From Anaerolineales bacterium (GTDB lineage: Bacteria > Chloroflexota > Anaerolineae > Anaerolineales > Villigracilaceae), in the NCBI GenBank assembly GCA_015075725.1, contig JABTTV010000001.1, positions 1,550,001-1,614,000 on the forward strand: a stretch of DNA of 64,000 bases, read 5' to 3'. A program made the position numbers and the translations under genes. Shown here in pieces: positions 8,677 to 16,393 of the stretch (positions are counted from its first letter, which is position 1; the number at the start of each line of letters is the position of its first letter). The notes beneath the pieces were generated by a model, which was given only the letters and a program-made list of their open reading frames with translations, was not told the DNA's origin and did no database searches.

Positions 8677-9594
8677 ATGAAACTTCTACTCACCGGCGTC
8701 AGCGGATTGCTCGGCATCAACTTCGCGCAGGAGATGATGAATGAGCATCAGGTCATCGGCGTGGACCGCGGCAAACTGGTCAACGCGCCGTTCAAGGTTC
8801 TGAAATACGACCTGCTCGAAAAGGATTCGGTGGAGTCGATCCTCGATGCCGCCCAAGCCGACTGGGTTGTCAACTGTGCGGCTCTCGCAGACCTCGATGT
8901 CTGCGAAGAAGAGCCGGACCTCGCCAAACAGCTCAACACCGACCTCCCACGCCGATTCGCGCGCGCCTGCAAAATTCGGAATATCCCTTTCGCCCACATC
9001 TCAACCGATGCCGTTTTCGACGGGCAAAAGGACGGCTACTACAGCGAGGAAGACCCGCCCAGTCCGGTTGGGGTGTATTCCAAGACCAAGCTCGACGGCG
9101 AATGGGCGGCATTGACTGAGAACCCCAAAGCCATCGTGGCGCGCGTCAACTTTTACGGCTGGAGCTTGAACGGCCGGCGCAGTCTCGCCGAGTTCTTCTT
9201 CAACAATCTCTCGAACAACAAAAGCATGAGCGGCTTCACCGACGTCATCTTTTGCCCGATGTTGGTGAACGATACCGCCCGAACTCTCGTCGAGATGTTG
9301 AAGCGCGAGTTAAAGGGTTTGTATCATCTTGTCGGTCCGCAAGCCATGAGCAAGTACCAGTTCGGGGTCGAGCTCGCGCGGCGTTTCCACATGCGCGAAA
9401 GCGACATAACCCCAAAGTCCGTCAACTTTTCCGGTCTTATCGCCAAACGTTCCAACAATTTATGGCTTTCCACCCGCAAGTTATCCACAGACCTGGGCGA
9501 GGATTTACCCGATTTCTCCACAGGTTTGGAGGAGTTTTACGCACAACACGAACAGGGTTATCCACAGAAAATCCGCAGTTATCAACAGCCATAA
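8677..9594 (+). CDS. SDR sugar-nucleotide reductase, dTDP-4-dehydrorhamnose reductase-like (RfbD family)
   Basis: This 305-residue protein has a Rossmann TGVSGLLG motif at residues 6-13, STD at 109-111 and a catalytic Tyr134-x3-Lys138 in VYSKTK. RfbD enzymes reduce the 4-keto group of a nucleotide-linked 6-deoxysugar with NAD(P)H. Placed directly after a PseB dehydratase, it could reduce that enzyme's 4-keto product, giving a 6-deoxy-HexNAc instead of the 4-amino sugar of the pseudaminate route; this is inference. Its last 40 codons overlap the beginning of a DnaA-box cluster. Confidence 0.8.
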   Translation: MKLLLTGVSGLLGINFAQEMMNEHQVIGVDRGKLVNAPFKVLKYDLLEKDSVESILDAAQADWVVNCAALADLDVCEEEPDLAKQLNTDLPRRFARACKIRNIPFAHISTDAVFDGQKDGYYSEEDPPSPVGVYSKTKLDGEWAALTENPKAIVARVNFYGWSLNGRRSLAEFFFNNLSNNKSMSGFTDVIFCPMLVNDTARTLVEMLKRELKGLYHLVGPQAMSKYQFGVELARRFHMRESDITPKSVNFSGLIAKRSNNLWLSTRKLSTDLGEDLPDFSTGLEEFYAQHEQGYPQKIRSYQQP

Positions 9595-9757
9595 CCCCAT
9601 GTGAACCGCTTTTCAGGCAATTTATCCACAGCTTCACCCACTTAAACGGGTAGTTATCCACAGAGATTGGGCGCTTTTTGTGGATAAACTAAGATTTTGA
9701 CCCCAGTTATCCGCAGATATTCCCAACTTATCCACAGTCGTTTTGTCGTTATTCACA
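9481..9757. other. Cluster of DnaA-box sequences (origin-like or DnaA-titration site)
   Basis: Six exact TTATCCACA sequences are present: + strand at 9481, 9558, 9622, 9654 and 9728, and the reverse complement at 9679-9687. A TTATTCACA lies at 9749, and near matches TTATCAACA and TTATCCGCA lie at 9579 and 9707. The consensus box for the initiator DnaA is TTATNCACA, so seven consensus boxes fall in 277 bp. The cluster starts in the 3' end of the reductase gene and fills the gap to 9768. No obvious AT-rich unwinding element and no dnaA or dnaN gene adjoins it, so its role is unproved. Confidence 0.7.
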
Positions 9758-9767
9758 AGGAACCCAC

Positions 9768-10127
9768 ATGAAATCCCTTCTTAAGCTTGAAGAATTACTG
9801 ATGTTTGCCCTCGCCCTCTTTCTTTTTTCGAGATTGGACGCCTTTTGGGGACTTTTCGCCCTCCTCTTTCTTGCTCCCGATCTGAGCATGCTCGGCTACC
9901 TGATCAACCCCCGCTTCGGCGCGTGGACCTATAACCTGATCCACCACAAAGGGCTTGGGATTACGCTCTATGCCTTGGGTGTCCTACTTGTTACTCCCTG
10001 GCTGACCTTTACCGGCATTCTGCTTTTCGCCCACTCCAGCCTTGACCGGGTCTTCGGCTACGGCTTGAAGCACGAAGACGCCTTTCAAAATACGCATCTG
10101 GGCAAGATCGGAAACCCAAATAGGTGA
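9768..10127 (+). CDS. DUF4260 family small membrane protein
   Basis: This 119-residue protein has three to four hydrophobic helices. It shows the family pattern of a PDLSMLGYLINPRFGAWTYN loop, a histidine-containing IHHKGLG segment and a terminal HSSLDRVFGYGLKH motif. The function of this family is unknown. It follows directly after the DnaA-box cluster and is translated in the same direction as the surface-sugar genes, but nothing ties it to sugar synthesis. Its stop codon lies inside a palindromic repeat. Confidence 0.8.
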   Translation: MKSLLKLEELLMFALALFLFSRLDAFWGLFALLFLAPDLSMLGYLINPRFGAWTYNLIHHKGLGITLYALGVLLVTPWLTFTGILLFAHSSLDRVFGYGLKHEDAFQNTHLGKIGNPNR

Positions 10128-10154
10128 CCGTCACTTTTAAAGTGACTGTCACCT
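10122..10154. repeat. Palindromic repeat, family III copy 2
   Basis: Arms AGGTGACCGTCACTTT and AAAGTGACTGTCACCT are complementary with one mismatch. It overlaps the stop codon of the DUF4260 gene and could act as a transcript-end hairpin, though no T-run follows. Confidence 0.8.
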
Positions 10155-10173
10155 CCAACATTTGGAGGAACAC

Positions 10174-11241
10174 ATGGAATTCAAGATCAACAACCACACC
10201 ATCGGCTTGAACCATCCCACCTACTTCATCGCCGACATCGCCGCGAACCACGACGGCGACCTCGATCGGGCGAAGAAACTGATCAAACTCGCCAAAGAAG
10301 CCGGGGCGGATGCCGCCAAATTCCAGCATTTTCAAGCGCCTAAGATCGTCTCGGATTACGGCTTCACTCACATGAATTCCAAGGTCAGCCATCAAGCCAC
10401 GTGGAAGAAATCGGTGACCGAAGTTTATGCCGCCGCTTCCGTCTCCCAGAGTTGGACGCCCATCCTCAAAGAGGAATGCGACAAGGTCGGCATTGACTTT
10501 TTCACCTCACCCTATGATTACGATTCCATTGAGCATGTCAATCCGTATATCCCAGCCTTCAAGGCGGGTTCCGGCGAAATTGACTGGATCGAGGCGCTTG
10601 AACACATGGCATCCAAGGGCAAGCCGATGATCATTGCCTGCGGCGCAGCGGATATCGCCGACGTTCAGCGCGCGGTCCACGCCATACTCAAGATCAACAA
10701 GCAACTGTGCCTCATGCAGTGCAATACCAATTACACCGCCAGCCCCGATAACTACGACCACCTGCACATCAACACGCTCAAAACCTTTACCGCCATGTTT
10801 CCTGATGTGGTTCTTGGTCTGTCCGATCACACCCATGCCCTTGCACCAGTTCTCGGCGCGGTGACTTTGGGTGCGCGCATGATCGAACGCCACTTCACCG
10901 ACAGTAACGACCGCGAAGGTCCCGACCACAAGTTTGCGATGAACCCCGCCAACTGGGCAAAAATGGTCGAAGAGACCCGCCTGCTCGAACGCTCGTTTGG
11001 CAGTCCCGATAAAATCATCGCCGCCAATGAGCAGGAGACCAAGGTCGTGCAACGCCGCTGTCTGCGAGCCGCGCGCGACATCAAAGCCGGTGAAACCTTC
11101 ACCCGCGACATGATCGATGTCCTGCGTCCCGCCACACCGGGAGCGGTCAAACCGCATGAACTAGAAAAAGTCATCGGTACAAAGGCATTGGTTGATATGC
11201 CCAAAGGCAAAGAATTGCGCTGGACAGAGTTGGGTGCGTAG
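10174..11241 (+). CDS. N-acetylneuraminate synthase family protein (NeuB/PseI/SpsE-like)
   Basis: This 355-residue protein has a TIM-barrel synthase domain, with DIAANHDGD at about 21-29 and IERHFTDS carrying the expected metal-ligand histidine. An SAF (antifreeze-like) domain follows from about residue 290 (CLRAARDIKAGE to the C-terminus). The family condenses phosphoenolpyruvate with a hexosamine to make nine-carbon nonulosonic acids such as sialic, pseudaminic or legionaminic acid. ATG 10174 is preceded by TGGAGGA. With the PseB-type enzyme upstream and the SpsF-type cytidylyltransferase downstream it suggests an activated nonulosonate or related ketose sugar. The exact substrate is not predictable. 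Confidence 0.88.
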   Translation: MEFKINNHTIGLNHPTYFIADIAANHDGDLDRAKKLIKLAKEAGADAAKFQHFQAPKIVSDYGFTHMNSKVSHQATWKKSVTEVYAAASVSQSWTPILKEECDKVGIDFFTSPYDYDSIEHVNPYIPAFKAGSGEIDWIEALEHMASKGKPMIIACGAADIADVQRAVHAILKINKQLCLMQCNTNYTASPDNYDHLHINTLKTFTAMFPDVVLGLSDHTHALAPVLGAVTLGARMIERHFTDSNDREGPDHKFAMNPANWAKMVEETRLLERSFGSPDKIIAANEQETKVVQRRCLRAARDIKAGETFTRDMIDVLRPATPGAVKPHELEKVIGTKALVDMPKGKELRWTELGA

Positions 11242-11251
11242 TAAATGTGTA

Positions 11252-11270
11252 AGGCGAGGTTGCCTCGCCC
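11252..11270. repeat. Palindromic repeat, family IV copy 2
   Basis: AGGCGAGG and CCTCGCC(C) face each other across a four-base loop, just before the start of the next glycosyltransferase gene. Confidence 0.7.
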
Positions 11271-11282
11271 CTACGTTTGCAT

Positions 11283-12386
11283 ATGAAGATTATTTATTTC
11301 TCCCTCGGCTACTCCACCCACGATTATCGTTTTCTCAAAGCCATCTCCGATGGCGGGCACGAGGTTTATTTTGTGCAACTTGAAGGCAATCAGCGACAGG
11401 TCGAAAGCCGCCCTGTTCCTGAAAATGTGAATCAAGTCATTTGGAAAGGCGGACGCGAACCGTTTACGTGGAGCAAACTCCCCTCATTGGTGGTGGATTT
11501 CAAACGCCTCTTGCGGGACCTCAAACCTGACCTCGTCCATGCGGGACCGATTCAGACCTGCGCGTTTATCGCCACCCTGAGCGGATTCCATCCCATCCTC
11601 ACCATGTCCTGGGGTTTCGACTTGATGGACGATGTTCACAAAAACAAGTGGATGGAATGGGTCACGCATTACGTATTGCGCCGCACAGATTTTTTCACCA
11701 GTGACGCCAACGTAACGCGGGATAAAGCAGCCACCTACGGCATGGACCCTGGAAAGACGGTTGTCATTCCCTGGGGTGTGGATCTTGATCATTTCAGAAT
11801 GAAGAAGGCAGAAGGCAAATTGGATCAAGAAGGGTTTGTGCTTTTCTGTAACCGCGCATGGGAGCCACGCTATGGCGTGGATGTGTTGGCGCGCGCATTT
11901 GTGGAAGTTGCACGGCGCCGCGAAGACATCCGCTTGATCTTTTTGGGCGGCGGTTCGCAGGGAGCAAATATCCGTAAAATTTTACAGAGCGGCGGCGTGG
12001 AGGAATACGTCACCTTCGGCGGGCAGATTTCGCAGACAGAGCTTCCGCGCTGGTATCATATGGCGGATTTGTACATCTCGCCTTCGCATGTTGACGGTTC
12101 GTCCGTGTCATTGATGGAAGCGCTGGCGTGCGGGCTGCCCTGTTTGGTTTCGGATATCCCCGCAAATAAAGAATGGGTGGTGGAGGACGAAAACGGCTGG
12201 TTTTTCCGCGATGGGGATGCGGATCATCTTGCGGAGAAGATCCGCGCGGCGATGAATCAGCGTGAGAAACTGCCGGGGATCGGCGAAGCAGCCCGCAGGT
12301 CCGCGGAGAGGCGCGCGGATTGGAAAAAGAATGCCGCGGTTTTGATGAATGTCTATCGAAGTCTTGGAGAAGAACATGTTAAGTAA
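11283..12386 (+). CDS. Family 4 glycosyltransferase (GT-B)
   Basis: This 367-residue protein begins with a KIIYFSLGYSTHDYRFLKAI Rossmann entry. The donor-binding half starts around residue 180 (VLFCNRAW, then LIFLGGGSQGANIRKI). It ends with the GT4 signature SPSHVDGSSVSLMEALACG, where the two glutamate-type positions bind the nucleotide sugar. The product is a cytosolic or membrane-associated retaining transferase that adds one sugar to the growing glycan. The stop codon overlaps the start of the next gene, so the two are translationally coupled. ATG 11283 is preferred over the TTG six bases upstream. Confidence 0.88.
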   Translation: MKIIYFSLGYSTHDYRFLKAISDGGHEVYFVQLEGNQRQVESRPVPENVNQVIWKGGREPFTWSKLPSLVVDFKRLLRDLKPDLVHAGPIQTCAFIATLSGFHPILTMSWGFDLMDDVHKNKWMEWVTHYVLRRTDFFTSDANVTRDKAATYGMDPGKTVVIPWGVDLDHFRMKKAEGKLDQEGFVLFCNRAWEPRYGVDVLARAFVEVARRREDIRLIFLGGGSQGANIRKILQSGGVEEYVTFGGQISQTELPRWYHMADLYISPSHVDGSSVSLMEALACGLPCLVSDIPANKEWVVEDENGWFFRDGDADHLAEKIRAAMNQREKLPGIGEAARRSAERRADWKKNAAVLMNVYRSLGEEHVK

Positions 12387-13137
12387 GAAGGATTTGCTGG
12401 GTGGTTTTGGTCAACTCAACCTGAAAGAGGGCGAGACGATCATTGTGCATACGTCGTATAAATCGCTGGGCGGGGTGGAGGGCGGCGCGGACACGGTCAT
12501 CGATGTGATGTGCGAACTGGTCGGTAAAACCGGAACGGTATTATTCCCTGCGTTCAATTTTCAATCGTGGACGGAGACGCATTATTTCGATGTCATGGAG
12601 AGTCCTTCGAAGATGGGGATGATCACCGAGATTGCGCGGTTGAGGCCGAATGCGTTGCGTACGCCGCACCCGATCTACAGTTTTTCCGCGCTTGGGGCGA
12701 GGGCGAAGGAATTTTCCAAAACCGAAGATGTGGAAGCCTACGGACCGAACTCGGCGTTTGCGTTATTTCACAAGATCAATGGCACAATTGTGAGCATTGG
12801 TTTGGATTTCAATAGCACGTTCTCGATGCATCATTACATCGAATACAACGTCGGCTGCAATTACCGGCGCGTAAAGGAGTTTTCCGGAATTTATGTCGGT
12901 TATGACCGCAAGCCGCAGATCAAAATGTATTCGATGTTCGTCCGCAATGACGAGCGCGTGAAGACCTACATCAACCCGGGCATGAACGAATTGCTGGCGG
13001 CGGGTGTCATCAAGGAAGTGCAGGTCGGTGAGGCAAAGATCCATTTTGCAACGGCGAATGATTTTTACGATAATATGTCGATTATCGTGCGCGAGCACCC
13101 TGAAAAGTTGCATTACATCGAAGAGGCGAAGTATTAG
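12376..13137 (+). CDS. AAC(3)-fold N-acyltransferase
   Basis: This 253-residue protein matches the aminoglycoside 3-N-acetyltransferase fold. It has an early VHTSYKSLGGVEGGADTVI segment (acyl-CoA binding), GTVLFPAFNFQSW, RTPHPIYSFSALG, and YIEYNVGCNYRR. Members of this family inside polysaccharide clusters probably acylate amino sugars rather than antibiotics, so I do not call this a resistance gene. The start ATG at 12376 has GGAGA just upstream and overlaps the end of the preceding transferase by 11 bases. Together with the PseB- and NeuB-like genes this supports synthesis of an N-acylated sugar. Confidence 0.82.
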   Translation: MLSKKDLLGGFGQLNLKEGETIIVHTSYKSLGGVEGGADTVIDVMCELVGKTGTVLFPAFNFQSWTETHYFDVMESPSKMGMITEIARLRPNALRTPHPIYSFSALGARAKEFSKTEDVEAYGPNSAFALFHKINGTIVSIGLDFNSTFSMHHYIEYNVGCNYRRVKEFSGIYVGYDRKPQIKMYSMFVRNDERVKTYINPGMNELLAAGVIKEVQVGEAKIHFATANDFYDNMSIIVREHPEKLHYIEEAKY

Positions 13138-13172
13138 GGTTTCCCCGCCCTAAATTTGATAAAACCAAAACA

Positions 13173-13190
13173 AGGCGAGAGAACCTCGCC
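13173..13190. repeat. Palindromic repeat, family IV copy 3
   Basis: AGGCGAG and CCTCGCC flank a short AGAA loop in the 70-bp gap before the DUF4910 gene. Confidence 0.65.
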
Positions 13191-13206
13191 CCTGCGTGTC
13201 TAAAAA

Positions 13207-14532
13207 ATGAAACCCTACACCTCCCTCAAATCCATCCTCGCGGAATTCTTCCCCCTGCATCGCACTATCGCCTCCGACGACCACGATAAGACGTTGGAAA
13301 TCGTCGGCTCGTACATGCCCGATTCTTCGAACTACACCATCGAAACGTACGCGCCGCTGACTCCCGTCTGGACGTGGAAAGTACCGGAGCGTTATGTGGT
13401 TCACGAAGCGTATTTGGAGATCGAAGGCGGCGAGCGAATCATTGACTTCAAAGATAACCCTTTGCACATCGTTTCGTATTCGTTGCCCGTTGACAAGGTT
13501 CTGAGTTTTGACGAACTCCAGCCGCATTTGTATTTCAATGAGAAACGTCCGCACACGGTGCCATGGATTTTCAAATACTACGAACGCGACTGGGGATTCT
13601 GTCTGCCGAAGAATACGTTCGATAAACTTCCTCGTGACAAGAAATATCATGCAGTCATCAACTGCGAATTTATCACCGACCCCAAACAGGGATTCAAGGT
13701 CGCGACTGCGGTTGTCCATCCCGAAGGCGGAGCGAATCCCGCAGCGGGCGAGTTCCTTGTGCAGGCGCATACCTGCCATCCCATGCAAGCCAACGACGAT
13801 GGTGCGGGAGTGGTCAGCACGATTGAGTTGGCGCGGCGGCTCGCGGAGAATCCGCTTCCGGCTGGCTCGATGAGCGTCCGCTTTTGGTTTGGACCCGAAA
13901 CCATCGGCACCATCGCCTGGCTTGCGCACAACGAGCCGCTCATCCCGAATCTGCGCGGCGGAATCTTCATGGAGATGACGGGTAACAAAAACAAAATTGC
14001 GTGGCATCATACACGTCAACACAATCACCTCCTCGACCGAATTACCAAGAACCAATTACGCAATGTCGAGCACGACGAACGCGATTTTGCCGCTGCCCCC
14101 GCCAACGATGAACGCGTCATCAACGGACCGGGCGTCAACGTGCCGTGCATTTCCATCAACCGCTGGCCCTATGATGAATATCACACCACCGACGACAATC
14201 TCGATATCATGCACGAAGACATGCTTGTCGGCGCGGCGCGGACTGCCGAAGAGATCATTCGCATTTACGCAACCAATTACATTCCAAAGCGCACCTTCCG
14301 AGGTCCAGTGTTTCTCAGCGGTCACGGTCTCTGGGTCGATTGGCGCGAGAATTGGACGCTCAACCGCGCCATCGAAAAGATCATGATGCGCTTCGAAGGT
14401 CAGCACACGGTCTTCGACATTGCAGAACAGGTCGGGCTTGATTATCAAACCGTCCGTGACTATGTTGAGAAATTCAGGGCAAAGGGATTTGTGATTCCCC
14501 AGCCGATCCCGTCCGAAGGGCAGACTCAATGA
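13207..14532 (+). CDS. DUF4910/DUF2172 aminopeptidase-like protein with C-terminal winged helix
   Basis: This 441-residue protein has a zinc-peptidase (M28-like) core with likely metal ligands in QAHTCHPMQANDDGAGV (about residues 190-206) and in PYDEYHTTDDN (about 319-329). About 70 C-terminal residues form a winged-helix domain (VFDIAEQVGLDYQTVRDYVE). Proteins with this architecture are repeatedly found in surface-glycan loci, but their substrate is unknown; cleavage of an amide or N-acyl bond on a sugar is one possibility. The stop overlaps the start of the cytidylyltransferase gene by four bases, so the two are coupled. Confidence 0.78.
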   Translation: MKPYTSLKSILAEFFPLHRTIASDDHDKTLEIVGSYMPDSSNYTIETYAPLTPVWTWKVPERYVVHEAYLEIEGGERIIDFKDNPLHIVSYSLPVDKVLSFDELQPHLYFNEKRPHTVPWIFKYYERDWGFCLPKNTFDKLPRDKKYHAVINCEFITDPKQGFKVATAVVHPEGGANPAAGEFLVQAHTCHPMQANDDGAGVVSTIELARRLAENPLPAGSMSVRFWFGPETIGTIAWLAHNEPLIPNLRGGIFMEMTGNKNKIAWHHTRQHNHLLDRITKNQLRNVEHDERDFAAAPANDERVINGPGVNVPCISINRWPYDEYHTTDDNLDIMHEDMLVGAARTAEEIIRIYATNYIPKRTFRGPVFLSGHGLWVDWRENWTLNRAIEKIMMRFEGQHTVFDIAEQVGLDYQTVRDYVEKFRAKGFVIPQPIPSEGQTQ

Positions 14533-15341
14533 CGACGCGTGTTGCCGCCATTATTCAGGGACGCATGTCCTCTTCGCGTTTGCCCGGTAAGATTCTCGCA
14601 GACATTGCGGGTCAACCCATGTTACAGCGCGTCTTCATCCGGACCTCGCGGTCTGCTTCTGTTTCCCAAACCTTATTCGCCACGACGACCGATCCCTCCG
14701 ACGACCCCGTTGCCGAATACTGCGACTTCAGCGGAATCCCCTTCACACGCGGCAGTCTCTACGATGTGCTCGACCGTTATTATCAAGCCGCCAAACAAGC
14801 AAAGGCAGATGTGGTTGTCCGCATCACAGCGGATTGTCCCGTGATCGATCCCGCGTTGATTGATGATGTCGTCAATACTCTTCTTGGAGACGAATATGAC
14901 TTTGTCTGCAACCGTCTCCCTCCACCGTGGACTCGAACCTATCCCATTGGTTTGGATGTGGAAGCCTGTACCTTCAAAGCCCTTGCCGGAGCGTGGAAAT
15001 CAGCCAAGGAACCGCAACACCGCGAGCATGCCATGCCCTATTTTTATGAAGGTGTCGAATTGACTCGTCAAAACCGAACACTTGAAAATGGAACTTCCTC
15101 ACGCGGATATAGAGTTGCTTTGCTTCATCACACCATCGACTTCGGCGACTACCGCTGGACGGTCGACACCCCCGAAGACCTGGAATTCATGCGCCAGGTC
15201 TACAGTCACTTTGATGGGCGCGATGACTTTTCGTGGAAAGAAGTGCTTGATCTCGTTCACGACAAACCTGAATTGATGAAGCTCAATGCAGGAGTGCAAC
15301 ACAAAACTTTGAAGGATATTGATAAAAGAGCTTTAAAATAA
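14529..15341 (+). CDS. SpsF-like cytidylyltransferase
   Basis: This 270-residue protein opens with IIQGRMSSSRLPGKIL at about residues 8-23, the nucleotide-binding P-loop-like signature of CMP-nonulosonate synthetases and SpsF proteins. RITADCPVIDP near 97-107 supplies the metal-binding aspartates. The reaction is activation of an acidic sugar with CTP to the CMP-sugar used by a transferase. It follows the NeuB-like synthase by two genes, consistent with acting on its product. SpsF was named from spore-coat polysaccharide clusters; nothing here indicates sporulation. Confidence 0.85.
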   Translation: MTTRVAAIIQGRMSSSRLPGKILADIAGQPMLQRVFIRTSRSASVSQTLFATTTDPSDDPVAEYCDFSGIPFTRGSLYDVLDRYYQAAKQAKADVVVRITADCPVIDPALIDDVVNTLLGDEYDFVCNRLPPPWTRTYPIGLDVEACTFKALAGAWKSAKEPQHREHAMPYFYEGVELTRQNRTLENGTSSRGYRVALLHHTIDFGDYRWTVDTPEDLEFMRQVYSHFDGRDDFSWKEVLDLVHDKPELMKLNAGVQHKTLKDIDKRALK

Positions 15342-15342
15342 T

Positions 15343-15439
15343 GTCGTTGCAAGGAGCGCTCTTTGCTACGAAGCAGTCTCCAATTAAACGGGAGATTGCT
15401 TCGCCCACTCGGCGTTTAAGCCTCGGGGCTCGCAACGAC
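15343..15439. repeat. Intergenic palindromic repeat, family I copy 2
   Basis: GTCGTTGC at the left pairs with GCAACGAC at the right, with an inner GAAGCAGTCTCC / GGAGATTGCTTC stem, as in 208-302. It occupies the whole gap between the cytidylyltransferase and the next gene. Confidence 0.8.
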
Positions 15440-15452
15440 ATACTGATTACTC

Positions 15453-16361
15453 ATGCCACTGATCACTCTCTTTTCCGCTCCCAAACCCTTCACCGATCCG
15501 CACATCGCGCTGATTCAAGGCAACGCGATCAAATCATGGACTTTGCTTCCTGATGTCGAAGTCATCCTCCTCGGCGAAGAGACGGGTCTTGCTGAAACTG
15601 CAAAAGAACTCGGCGTCAGGCAAATCCCCAACGTGGCACGCAGCGAATCGGGCGCGCCGCTGATCTCGTCCATGTTTCGACTTGCCCGCGAAAACTCGAA
15701 CAGCGACCTGCTCTGCATCATTAATACGGATATGATCCTCATGCTCGATTTCTTCGAAACGGCGCGGAGCTCGCGCACGTTGCGTGATAAATACGTTTTG
15801 CTCAGCCAGCGCTGGGATTATGACATTGCGTCTCCAATTGATTTTGCCGAAGGGTGGGAGTCAAAGCTGAGGGAAAGCGTCCGGAAACAGGATCAACTTC
15901 ACCGTCCCGCGGGAAGCGATTTTTTCCTTTTTCCAAAATCCTGTTATCAGGATATTCCCGACTTTACCATCGGTCGCGCAGGCTGGGATAATTGGATGAT
16001 CTACAAGGCTCGCAAAGAAGGTTGGGCGGTTATTGACTGCACGCCCTCCATCATGATTGTGCATCAAAACCACGATTACTCGCATCTGCCTGAAGGCAAG
16101 CCGCATTATGAACATCCCGAGACCAACGACAATATCCGTCTTGCGGGCGGACAGGCGAACATCCGTTACACAAGCCTGGATGCGACGCATGAATTGTTCG
16201 ATGGGCAGCTTGCCCGCCCGAAGATGACATCGGCTCACTTTATGAGGAAGGTCGAGTTGTTTCTGCGCGCTGTGTTTTTCTTCCTGCCTGAAAATATGAT
16301 CGAAAACATTGCCCGCCCAAAACGATGGCAAAAGCGAATTGCTAAACTCTTCAAATCATAA
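15453..16361 (+). CDS. Glycosyltransferase-like GT-A protein
   Basis: This 302-residue protein has a Rossmann-like N-terminus and a DxD-like NTDMIL motif near residue 91, preceded by SDLLCI. Late in the sequence RAGWDNWMIYKARKEGW matches the donor-binding and general-base region of GT-A glycosyltransferase-like enzymes. No membrane segment is predicted apart from a weak hydrophobic patch near residue 275. It belongs to the same + strand glycan block, but acceptor and donor are unknown. Confidence 0.7.
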   Translation: MPLITLFSAPKPFTDPHIALIQGNAIKSWTLLPDVEVILLGEETGLAETAKELGVRQIPNVARSESGAPLISSMFRLARENSNSDLLCIINTDMILMLDFFETARSSRTLRDKYVLLSQRWDYDIASPIDFAEGWESKLRESVRKQDQLHRPAGSDFFLFPKSCYQDIPDFTIGRAGWDNWMIYKARKEGWAVIDCTPSIMIVHQNHDYSHLPEGKPHYEHPETNDNIRLAGGQANIRYTSLDATHELFDGQLARPKMTSAHFMRKVELFLRAVFFFLPENMIENIARPKRWQKRIAKLFKS

Positions 16362-16392
16362 CCTGATACCTGAATCCTGGGACCTGATACCT
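16361..16392. repeat. Intergenic repeat tract, family II (short)
   Basis: Direct AACCTGATACCTGA-type units, the same vocabulary as at 1584-1616 and 8579-8670, occupy the gap between two transferase genes and end two bases before the next start codon. Confidence 0.7.
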
Positions 16393-16393
16393 A

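Noticed and set aside
10507..11157. 216-codon minus-strand open frame
   Set aside because: It is antisense to the NeuB-like synthase, whose motifs are clear; no domain is visible in the opposite frame.
12376..13137. Aminoglycoside resistance gene
   Set aside because: The AAC(3) fold is real, but the gene is embedded and coupled in a sugar locus, where such proteins are more likely sugar N-acyltransferases.
13150..14055. 301-codon open frame on the minus strand
   Set aside because: It is fully antisense to the DUF4910 gene, has no family motif, and its composition is the complement of a well-supported coding frame.
14529..15341. Evidence for sporulation from SpsE/SpsF-like genes
   Set aside because: The names come from spore-coat clusters, but no sporulation gene is present and these families are widespread in surface-sugar loci.
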